From the NCBI GenBank assembly GCA_031282465.1, contig JAITDR010000056.1, positions 1 through 8,557 of the forward strand: DNA of 8,557 nucleotides, written 5' to 3'. Positions 1 to 4,670 of the stretch are shown here, piece after piece; position 1 is the first letter of the stretch, and every line of letters starts with the position of its first letter. A program made the position numbers and the translations under genes. This DNA is from Desulfovibrio sp. (GTDB lineage Bacteria > Desulfobacterota > Desulfovibrionia > Desulfovibrionales > Desulfovibrionaceae). The notes under the pieces are model-generated. The model saw only the letters and a program-made list of their open reading frames with translations, was not told where the DNA came from and ran no database searches.

Positions 1-42
1 CGGCGGATAACCCGCTCCCTGCGCAGGTGAATGCTCTATGCG

Positions 43-99
43 GCAATTTTTCAGGATGCCGAACTGTTGCGGCTTCGCGGCAACAGTTCCGGAAATTGC
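43..99. repeat. Stem-loop region downstream of bioY
   Basis: A perfect 10-bp inverted repeat (arms GAACTGTTGC at 61-70 and GCAACAGTTC at 80-89) is flanked by a second, outer pair of arms (GCAATTT at 43-49 and AAATTGC at 93-99). It starts about 18 bp after the bioY stop codon, so it could end or protect the bioY transcript. In the bioY direction the stem is not followed by a U-run, so it is not a textbook intrinsic terminator. I see nothing else in positions 1-116. Confidence 0.35.
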
Positions 100-116
100 A
101 GTCGCGAAGCGGCGTT

Positions 117-743
117 TCACCGCTTGCCGAGCAGGCCGATAAAGCCGGCAGCCAGGCCGGACTTCACGATATCCGCGACAATAAAGGGGAAAAAGCCCTT
201 GCTTGCCGCCTCCATCAACGTAAGCGGCCGGCTGGCGGCTTCAAACAGACTCCACATCAGCAGCGTACCCGGTGTAAGCACAAAAACGGCATCGCAGACA
301 AGAACGGCGCTCCACAGAGAGAACAGGCCGCGCCGGGCAGGATCGGCAATGAAAAAATTAAGCGCAGCTCCGGCAAGAACAAAGCCGAGCAGGTAGCCGG
401 CCGTCGGACCGGCAAATACGGCCGGGCCGGCCGCGCCGCTCACCGTCCACGGCACGCCGAGGGCAACACAGGCAACATACACGGCCACGGAAGCCGCGCC
501 CCAACCCCGACCCATGCTCACGGCGGCGACAGCCACGCCGAAGGTCTGCAGGGATAACGGCACCGGCGTGAAAGGCAGCGGGATGATGATTCGCGAACAC
601 AGTCCGATGCCCGCCGCCGCCGCAAACATAAGGCACAGACGGCCGAAAAAAGACAACCCGTCGCGTACTTCGTAAAACGACCGGCGGCCGCGCACCGCGG
701 ACCCGAACTTTCTTTGCAGGGCATGTACCACAGACGTCATCAT
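117..743 (-). CDS. bioY: BioY biotin transporter, ECF-type S component
   Basis: BioY is the membrane-embedded substrate-capture subunit of energy-coupling-factor biotin importers. The 208-residue product is hydrophobic throughout, with about six predicted membrane segments. Family motifs are clear: PFTPVPLSLQTF at residues 57-68, GPTAGYLLGF at 112-121, and a C-terminal GFFPFIVADIVKSG at 183-196 with the conserved Asp191 and Lys194. A polar N-terminal extension of about 30 residues precedes the first membrane segment, making it slightly longer than usual. The ATG at 743 has a good ribosome site (AAGGAG, followed by CAA and the start); a second ATG follows at once, so the start is uncertain by one codon. 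No ATPase (BioM/EcfA) or T component (BioN/EcfT) is visible; they could lie beyond the left edge, be shared from elsewhere, or BioY may act alone. The gene follows metQ by 154 bp and probably has its own promoter. Confidence 0.93.
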   Translation of the reverse strand: MMTSVVHALQRKFGSAVRGRRSFYEVRDGLSFFGRLCLMFAAAAGIGLCSRIIIPLPFTPVPLSLQTFGVAVAAVSMGRGWGAASVAVYVACVALGVPWTVSGAAGPAVFAGPTAGYLLGFVLAGAALNFFIADPARRGLFSLWSAVLVCDAVFVLTPGTLLMWSLFEAASRPLTLMEAASKGFFPFIVADIVKSGLAAGFIGLLGKR

Positions 744-758
744 TTGCTCCTTGTTGCT

Positions 759-784
759 GTATACTACTACCGGGTAATAAGTAC
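759..784 (-). promoter_or_regulatory. bioY: Imperfect dyad upstream of bioY, possible operator
   Basis: The 26 bp starting 15 bp before the bioY ATG form an imperfect dyad, with half-sites GTATACTACTACC (759-771) and GGTAATAAGTAC (773-784). On the bioY strand a TAGTAT resembling a -10 box lies inside it, without a convincing -35. Biotin genes in many bacteria are repressed by BirA binding a long dyad at this kind of position. The arms here do not match the E. coli BirA half-site well, so the regulator is unknown. Confidence 0.3.
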
Positions 785-793
785 CTGTTTTTA

Positions 794-844
794 CGCCTCC
801 GGCGGCCGGGGGAAATGATTTCCCCCGGACCCCTCATTGTGGGG
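794..844. repeat. GC-rich extragenic palindrome cluster
   Basis: The core is an inverted repeat with 11-nt arms CCGGGGGAAAT (806-816) and ATTTCCCCCGG (818-828) around a single base. It is flanked by two smaller stems: CGCC-TCC-GGCG at 794-804 and CCCC-N7-GGGG at 830-844. It lies between metQ and bioY. On the minus strand the stems could end the metQ transcript, but no U-run follows. The arrangement resembles the dispersed GC-rich palindromes I associate with Desulfovibrio intergenic regions, from memory and not from a search. Confidence 0.6.
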
Positions 845-897
845 CTGATGCGAAAATTTATACGTTACACAGTACTGCGCTTTGCCGCGCAATCCCC

Positions 898-1695
898 TCA
901 GAACGCAGGCACAATGCCTCTGGGAACCAGTTCCCGCTCAATGTACGCCTTGACTTCGGGGGAATTGACAGCCTTGGTCAGCGCCTTGATCTCCGTTTTA
1001 TCCGTGTCCTCCGAGCGTACGACCGTCACGTTGGCGTAGGGAGAATCCTTGTCTTCTATAATAAGGGCATCCCGCGAAGGGATAAGCCCCGCTTCGGCGG
1101 CGAAATTGGTATTAATCACGGCGGCGCGCACGTCCTGCAGCAATCTGGGCAGTTGGGCGGCCTCCAGTTCAACGAAGCGCAGTCCTTTGACGTTGTCGGT
1201 GATGTCGCGCACGGTGACGAGTTCGCCGGCACGGACCTTGATGAGTCCGTGCTTTTCAAGCAGCCGCAGGGCACGGGCTTCGTTGGTGGGGTCATTGGGC
1301 ACGGCTACGCTGTCGCCGCCGCGCAGTTCCGCCGTGTTGCGGATTGCTTTGGAATACAGACCGAGCGGCTCGATATGCACCTTAGCCGTCCAGGTCAGTT
1401 TCAGTCCCTTTTCCCTGACCATGTTTTCCAGGTAGGGGATATGCTGGAAGAAGTTCGCGTCCAGCGCCTTGTCGGCCAAGGCGAGATTGGGTTGCACATA
1501 GTCGGAGAACTCCCTGATTTCCAAGGTAATGCCTTCTTTGGCCAGCAACTCTCCGGCGATGAGCATGATGTCCTTGTGCGGGAAGGGCGTGACGCCGACG
1601 ATCAGGCGTGCTCCGCCGTCCGCAGCCGCGCTGCCGGCCGGAAAGGCGGGGAGGAGCAGGGAGACGATGAGCAGGGTGCGGAAAAGACGTTTCAT
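898..1695 (-). CDS. metQ: MetQ, methionine ABC transporter substrate-binding protein (NlpA family)
   Basis: This is the periplasmic protein that binds methionine and delivers it to MetI-MetN. The product has 265 residues, normal for the NlpA/MetQ family. A signal sequence covers residues 1-25 (basic MKRLFR, then a hydrophobic core), with a likely signal peptidase I site after Ala-Ala-Ala at 23-25. The mature part carries family hallmarks: the VGVTPFPHKDI start, FFQHIPYL, HIEPLGLYS, VPNDPTNEARAL and INTNFA. Unusually, the protein contains no cysteine at all, so the lipobox that makes most MetQ proteins lipoproteins is missing. The ATG at 1695 has AAGGA seven bases upstream. The gene lies 57 bp after metI and is the last gene of the metNIQ unit. 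The ligand could be D- or L-methionine or a related compound; context supports methionine. Confidence 0.94.
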   Translation of the reverse strand: MKRLFRTLLIVSLLLPAFPAGSAAADGGARLIVGVTPFPHKDIMLIAGELLAKEGITLEIREFSDYVQPNLALADKALDANFFQHIPYLENMVREKGLKLTWTAKVHIEPLGLYSKAIRNTAELRGGDSVAVPNDPTNEARALRLLEKHGLIKVRAGELVTVRDITDNVKGLRFVELEAAQLPRLLQDVRAAVINTNFAAEAGLIPSRDALIIEDKDSPYANVTVVRSEDTDKTEIKALTKAVNSPEVKAYIERELVPRGIVPAF

Positions 1696-1752
1696 AGGGC
1701 GTTCCTTGTTGTTGCGGCGTGTTGTTTTCCGGCCTGCGTTTTCTGTCCGGCG

Positions 1753-2388
1753 TCAGCGCAGTTTGCCGTACAGGTAGTTCCCGCCGCTTTGAATGCACTG
1801 CACAATGACAATGAGTACGGCAACGGCGCCCAGCATGACGTCGGCCTTGAAGCGGATGTAGCCTTCATTATAGGCCAGCGCGCCGAGACCGCCGCCGCCC
1901 ACGGCACCCGCCATGGCTGAATAGCCGAGCAGGGTCACGGCCAGCACGGCTATGTTCAGGACAACGGAAGGCAAGGCTTCCGGAAACATCACGCTGAAAA
2001 TAATCCGGGCGTCTGACGCGCCGAAGGCGCGCGCCGCCTCCACCACGCCGGGATCCACTTCCAGCAGGCTCCCTTCCACCAGACGCGCCGTGAAAGGTAT
2101 CGCGGCAATGGTCAACGGCACCACAGCGGCCGTGCTGCCGTAAGCAACGCCGGCTACAAGGCGGGTAAAGGGAATAAGGGCGATCATCAGAATCATGAAG
2201 GGAAAGGAGCGCAGCAGGTTCACGCTGATGTCCAGCACCGCGTACAGCTTGGCGTTGGGACGCAGCCCGGCCGGGCCGGCAAGAATCATGGGCACGGCAA
2301 GGGTGCATCCGCCCAGCGCTGAAAAAAACGTGGACACCAGCACCATGAACATGGTTTCACCCAGTGCGCTCACCAACATGCCGCTCAT
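1753..2388 (-). CDS. metI: MetI, methionine ABC transporter permease
   Basis: This is the inner-membrane channel of the methionine importer, working as a homodimer with MetN on the cytoplasmic side. From the ATG at 2388 the product has 211 residues with about five membrane segments. The EAA loop that docks on the ATPase is clear at residues 117-140 (EAARAFGASDARIIF, ending near Pro140), followed by the glycine-rich GAVGGGGLGALAY typical of MetI. I chose the ATG at 2388 because GGGAG lies ten bases upstream. A TTG two codons earlier (2394) is the most upstream start and would sit too close to that site; an ATG at 2379 is also possible. The start overlaps the end of metN by 32 bp, which suggests translational coupling. 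Confidence 0.94.
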   Translation of the reverse strand: MSGMLVSALGETMFMVLVSTFFSALGGCTLAVPMILAGPAGLRPNAKLYAVLDISVNLLRSFPFMILMIALIPFTRLVAGVAYGSTAAVVPLTIAAIPFTARLVEGSLLEVDPGVVEAARAFGASDARIIFSVMFPEALPSVVLNIAVLAVTLLGYSAMAGAVGGGGLGALAYNEGYIRFKADVMLGAVAVLIVIVQCIQSGGNYLYGKLR

Positions 2389-3346
2389 CGTCAAGAATCT
2401 CCCGATGCAGGTTGTGTTCCCGCAAATAACGCAATACCTTTTCCAGACTTTCGTCCGGCACGTTGATTATCAGAAAGCCCAACACCTTGTCGAGATAGCG
2501 TTCCAACCTGCCGCCGACAATGACGAAATCGACGTCGAGTTCGCGGGCCATAGCCGTGATGACCGCCTGTCGGGCAATGTCGCGTGGAAACATGATGCGG
2601 ATGTTCGTGCCGGAGGGCAGGAGCGCATAGTCTTCCTCCGTGAAATTCTTCAGGTTCTTTTCGGAAAACAGGAACAGGTCTTCCGTCCTGCCGAGGCTCA
2701 ATCCCCGGCCTTTGTCCAGCAGGAGCAACCTGCCGCAGATGCGTTTGACCACCTCCATCTGGTGCGTGACGACGACCATGGTCAGATTGAAGCGGGCGTT
2801 GATATCCTGCAGCAAATCCAGAATAGTCAGTGTGGTTTCCGGGTCCAGGGCGGACGTGGCCTCGTCGCAGAGAAGAATTTTCGGGTTGAGGGCCAGGGCG
2901 CGGGCTATGCCCACACGTTGCTTCTGGCCGCCCGACAGATTTTGTATGCGTTCAAAACGCTTGTCCGTCAGGCCGGTAAGTTCGAGCAGTTCCGCGACCC
3001 TTTCCTCTGTTTCCGCCTTGGGCCTGCGCCATACCTGCAAGGGGAAGGCCACGTTTTCAAAAACGTTTCTACGGCCCATCAGGTTGAAATTCTGGAAAAT
3101 CATGCCGATGTCGCGGCGCAGGGTTTTCAGTTCCTTCCCGTCGAGCGTGGACACTTCCTTGCCCATGACCCGCACGCTGCCGCCCTGATAGCTTTCCAGA
3201 CCGTTGAAACAGCGCAGAAGCGTCGATTTGCCCGCGCCGGAACGGCCTACGATGCCGAAGATTTCCCCGGCGTCGACGGAAAAGGACAGGTCGTGCAGAA
3301 CCGTTCGGCCGCTGTATTGTTTTTCGAGATTCCGCACAGTTATCAT
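2357..3346 (-). CDS. metN: MetN, methionine ABC transporter ATPase with NIL domain
   Basis: This is the ATPase that powers methionine import. The 329-residue product has all ABC motifs: Walker A GRSGAGKST at 34-42, Q-loop Gln85, signature LSGGQ at 137-141, Walker B ILLCDEAT at 157-164 (Asp161, Glu162) and switch His195. Residues from about 245 to 320 form the C-terminal NIL domain, which in E. coli MetN binds methionine and shuts the transporter down when the internal pool is high, so feedback inhibition is likely. The start at 3346 fits the usual MetN beginning (MITVRNLEKQYSG). No Shine-Dalgarno sequence is visible, and the start codon sits in a perfect inverted repeat (3338-3359). It begins 39 bp after the end of the SprA-related gene on the same strand and overlaps metI at its end. 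Confidence 0.96.
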   Translation of the reverse strand: MITVRNLEKQYSGRTVLHDLSFSVDAGEIFGIVGRSGAGKSTLLRCFNGLESYQGGSVRVMGKEVSTLDGKELKTLRRDIGMIFQNFNLMGRRNVFENVAFPLQVWRRPKAETEERVAELLELTGLTDKRFERIQNLSGGQKQRVGIARALALNPKILLCDEATSALDPETTLTILDLLQDINARFNLTMVVVTHQMEVVKRICGRLLLLDKGRGLSLGRTEDLFLFSEKNLKNFTEEDYALLPSGTNIRIMFPRDIARQAVITAMARELDVDFVIVGGRLERYLDKVLGFLIINVPDESLEKVLRYLREHNLHREILDDERHVGERTG

Positions 3347-3359
3347 TGTGGTGATAACT
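3338..3359 (-). promoter_or_regulatory. metN: Perfect inverted repeat spanning the metN start codon
   Basis: The arms AGTTATCA and TGATAACT (8 bp each) flank a 6-base spacer. On the metN strand the A of the AUG is the last loop base and the UG begins the second arm. The site is either a repressor operator just downstream of the start of transcription, or an RNA hairpin that hides the start codon. The palindrome and its position are seen directly; the role is inferred. Methionine-cycle repressors such as the ArsR-family SahR are known in Desulfovibrionales, but I cannot match its consensus from memory. Confidence 0.5.
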
Positions 3360-3384
3360 ATTCAGGCTGATGTAGGTATTCGGT

Positions 3385-3390
3385 ATTATA
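3385..3390 (-). promoter_or_regulatory. metN: Candidate -10 box for metNIQ
   Basis: A perfect TATAAT on the minus strand overlaps the TAA stop of the upstream gene and lies 38 bp before the metN ATG. Transcription from it would start near 3377-3379 and give a leader of about 30 nt carrying the inverted repeat at 3338-3359. No good -35 hexamer is seen at the right distance, so it would need an activator or be weak; metNIQ may instead be read through from the upstream gene. Confidence 0.3.
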
Positions 3391-4264
3391 CGGCCAACGA
3401 CAAGGTCCTGCCGCCGGCCGGAAAGAGTTGCGCCGTAAATTCAGCGACGCGGGCGTACGTTTGCGCAACCTTCAAGGCGCTCACTCTGCTGTTTCCGTTC
3501 CAAGCGCTGAAGGCTCCGGCTTCGGAGGCTTCCTTGTCTTCCGCGGCTTTCTCGCGCACGGCTTCCGCTTCCATGGCCGTCGCACGGGCCGCGATGCCCC
3601 GGTCGGCGCCGGAAGGCTGCGCGGGCGCCGAAGCTGCCGCCCTGATTCTGCGGGCCTTGGCTATAGTCGCTTCCGGCGTCGCCGCCGGCGATACGTCGAT
3701 GGGTACCTCTCCGCCCACGGCATAGCGCCTGCCGTCAGGCCCCGTCTGCATCTCATAGCTCGGCGCGCCCGCAAAGCCGCCACCGGCCGCCGCATGGGCC
3801 TGCTCATGAGCGCGAACCTCGCGGTCCCGTGCCTTGAGTTCCCGAACGGTCTGCTCTTCCTCAGGCGTGAGTTCCGTAACCCCGGCAGGCCCGGATGTCC
3901 CGGCAGCGGACCGGGAACCGTCCCGCCCGCCTCCGGTCGATGCATCGCTCCCTTGCGTTCCGGCCGTCTCGTCGCCCGGTACCGCTTCGGCTGTTCCCCC
4001 GGCCCGTCCGGCAGCGTCTTCCTTCCCTGCGTTCTTGACCGAAACCGCGCTGCGCCGCGCCGCGCGGCCTGCCGCCGCGTAAGATTCTTCAGCATAGGAA
4101 AGCGCCGGCCCAACGGCGCCGGAACGGGTGAAGCGGTCAAGCGGCGCCTGCGCGTCGCCCGCCGCTCCATCTCCGGAACCGCGGCGCGCATCGCCCCCGT
4201 TCCGTCCGGGCAGTTCAATGCCGGCTACGCGTATGACCGGCCCCGAAAAAAATATCCCGAGCAT
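3386..4264 (-). CDS. SprA-related putative zinc metalloprotease (CJM1_0395-like family)
   Basis: The 292-residue product belongs to the SprA-related family of putative metalloproteases, whose substrates are not known to me. The conserved block runs from about 131 to 235: LTPEEEQTVRELKARDREVR, then HEQAH at 153-157 (a HEXXH zinc site with Glu154 as candidate catalytic residue), then YAVGGEVPIDVSP at 181-193, where Glu186 could be a third ligand. Residues 20-130 are low-complexity and rich in Ala, Gly, Arg and Ser, probably disordered. No clear signal peptide or membrane segment is seen, so a cytoplasmic or non-classically exported location is likely. The ATG at 4264 is supported by GAGGAG eight bases upstream. 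It lies 39 bp before metN on the same strand, which may be only adjacency. Family assignment is firm; enzymatic activity is inferred from the motif alone. Confidence 0.85.
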   Translation of the reverse strand: MLGIFFSGPVIRVAGIELPGRNGGDARRGSGDGAAGDAQAPLDRFTRSGAVGPALSYAEESYAAAGRAARRSAVSVKNAGKEDAAGRAGGTAEAVPGDETAGTQGSDASTGGGRDGSRSAAGTSGPAGVTELTPEEEQTVRELKARDREVRAHEQAHAAAGGGFAGAPSYEMQTGPDGRRYAVGGEVPIDVSPAATPEATIAKARRIRAAASAPAQPSGADRGIAARATAMEAEAVREKAAEDKEASEAGAFSAWNGNSRVSALKVAQTYARVAEFTAQLFPAGGRTLSLAV

Positions 4265-4279
4265 GCTCTGCTCTCCTCA

Positions 4280-4396
4280 CTACGGCTCACCGACGGCGCC
4301 GCGCAACGGAACACCCGCCCGAAGCATCGCCTCCCGCACTAAATCCTTTGCGGCAAACCGCTTGCCGGCATCCACAAGGGTACACCGAATGGTCAT
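4280..4396 (-). CDS. Doubtful 38-codon ORF ahead of the SprA-related gene
   Basis: A short frame from the ATG at 4396 (or GTG at 4414 or 4417) ends with TAG just 15 bp before the SprA-related start, and the ribosome site of that gene directly follows the stop. The 38-residue product begins MTIRCTLVDAGKRF and has a plausible residue mix with a predicted helix (AAKDLVREAMLRAG). No Shine-Dalgarno sequence precedes any of its possible starts, and I recognise no family. It could be a leader peptide, the remnant of a longer gene, or chance. Confidence 0.2.
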   Translation of the reverse strand: MTIRCTLVDAGKRFAAKDLVREAMLRAGVPLRGAVGEP

Positions 4397-4434
4397 ATCG
4401 GACGAAAGCCGCACCACTTTAGGGCAGTTTGCGA

Positions 4435-4448
4435 TATTTTGCAAAATA
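4435..4448. repeat. 14-bp perfect palindrome
   Basis: TATTTTGCAAAATA reads the same on both strands, and lies about 170 bp before the SprA-related start and 220 bp before the GGDEF-EAL start. A nested pair TTTGC...GCAAA (about 4428-4445) overlaps it. It could bind a dimeric regulator of either divergent gene; no consensus is recognised. Confidence 0.4.
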
Positions 4449-4531
4449 AATCCGCCGGACGTCCCGGCGCTTCAATAGAGTGCAACGGCTTATAAAAAGC
4501 GGGCCGTCACAATGCATCCGGTAAAAAACAC

Positions 4532-4552
4532 TTACGCGCAACGCAGGCGTAA
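4532..4552. repeat. TTACGC-N9-GCGTAA inverted repeat
   Basis: Perfect 6-bp arms at 4532-4537 and 4547-4552 are separated by nine bases, 10 bp before the 24-bp palindrome at 4563. The roughly 15-bp centre-to-centre arm spacing would suit a dimeric DNA-binding protein. The function is unknown and the short arms could be chance. Confidence 0.3.
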
Positions 4553-4562
4553 CTGATTTGTC

Positions 4563-4586
4563 ACAAGATATGTTCACATATCTTGT
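4563..4586. promoter_or_regulatory. 24-bp perfect palindrome, candidate operator for the GGDEF-EAL gene
   Basis: The arms ACAAGATATG (4563-4572) and CATATCTTGT (4577-4586) are perfectly complementary around TTCA. The site ends 84 bp before the GGDEF-EAL start, upstream of a TACAAT at 4642-4647 that could be a -10 box. It has no following U-run on either strand, so a terminator is unlikely and a protein-binding site is the better reading. The regulator is unknown. Confidence 0.55.
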
Positions 4587-4670
4587 AAAAGACAAGCAAT
4601 TGCGGTACGGCTGAGCCCAATAGGGATTTTGCCTCTCCGCGTACAATGAACTTTAACAAATATTGAAGCT

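Noticed and set aside
1..45. tRNA-like segment (AGAGC followed by a possible anticodon arm on the minus strand)
   Set aside because: The anticodon stem has a mismatch and no D-arm partner or acceptor stem can be formed from the neighbouring sequence.
27..557. Plus-strand frames opposite bioY
   Set aside because: They are antisense to a protein with clear BioY motifs; their composition is that of reversed coding sequence.
1153..1920. 255-codon plus-strand open frame opposite metQ and metI
   Set aside because: It is antisense to clear metQ and metI coding sequence and runs across their gap with no motif of its own.
2195..3370. 391-codon open frame on the plus strand opposite metN and metI
   Set aside because: It lies antisense to two genes with full family motifs, matches no fold I recognise, and long antisense frames are common in GC-rich coding DNA.
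3428..4342. 304-codon plus-strand open frame opposite the SprA-related gene
   Set aside because: Its product is Arg- and Pro-rich without recognisable domains; the minus-strand frame has the HEQAH block and a ribosome site.
4419..4646. 75-codon minus-strand frame in the divergent gap
   Set aside because: It needs a TTG start without a ribosome site, crosses all three inverted repeats, and has no recognisable motif.
4619..4647. Sigma-70 promoter for the GGDEF-EAL gene built on TACAAT
   Set aside because: TACAAT is a good -10, but nothing resembling a -35 lies 16-18 bp upstream, so I mention it only in the operator entry.
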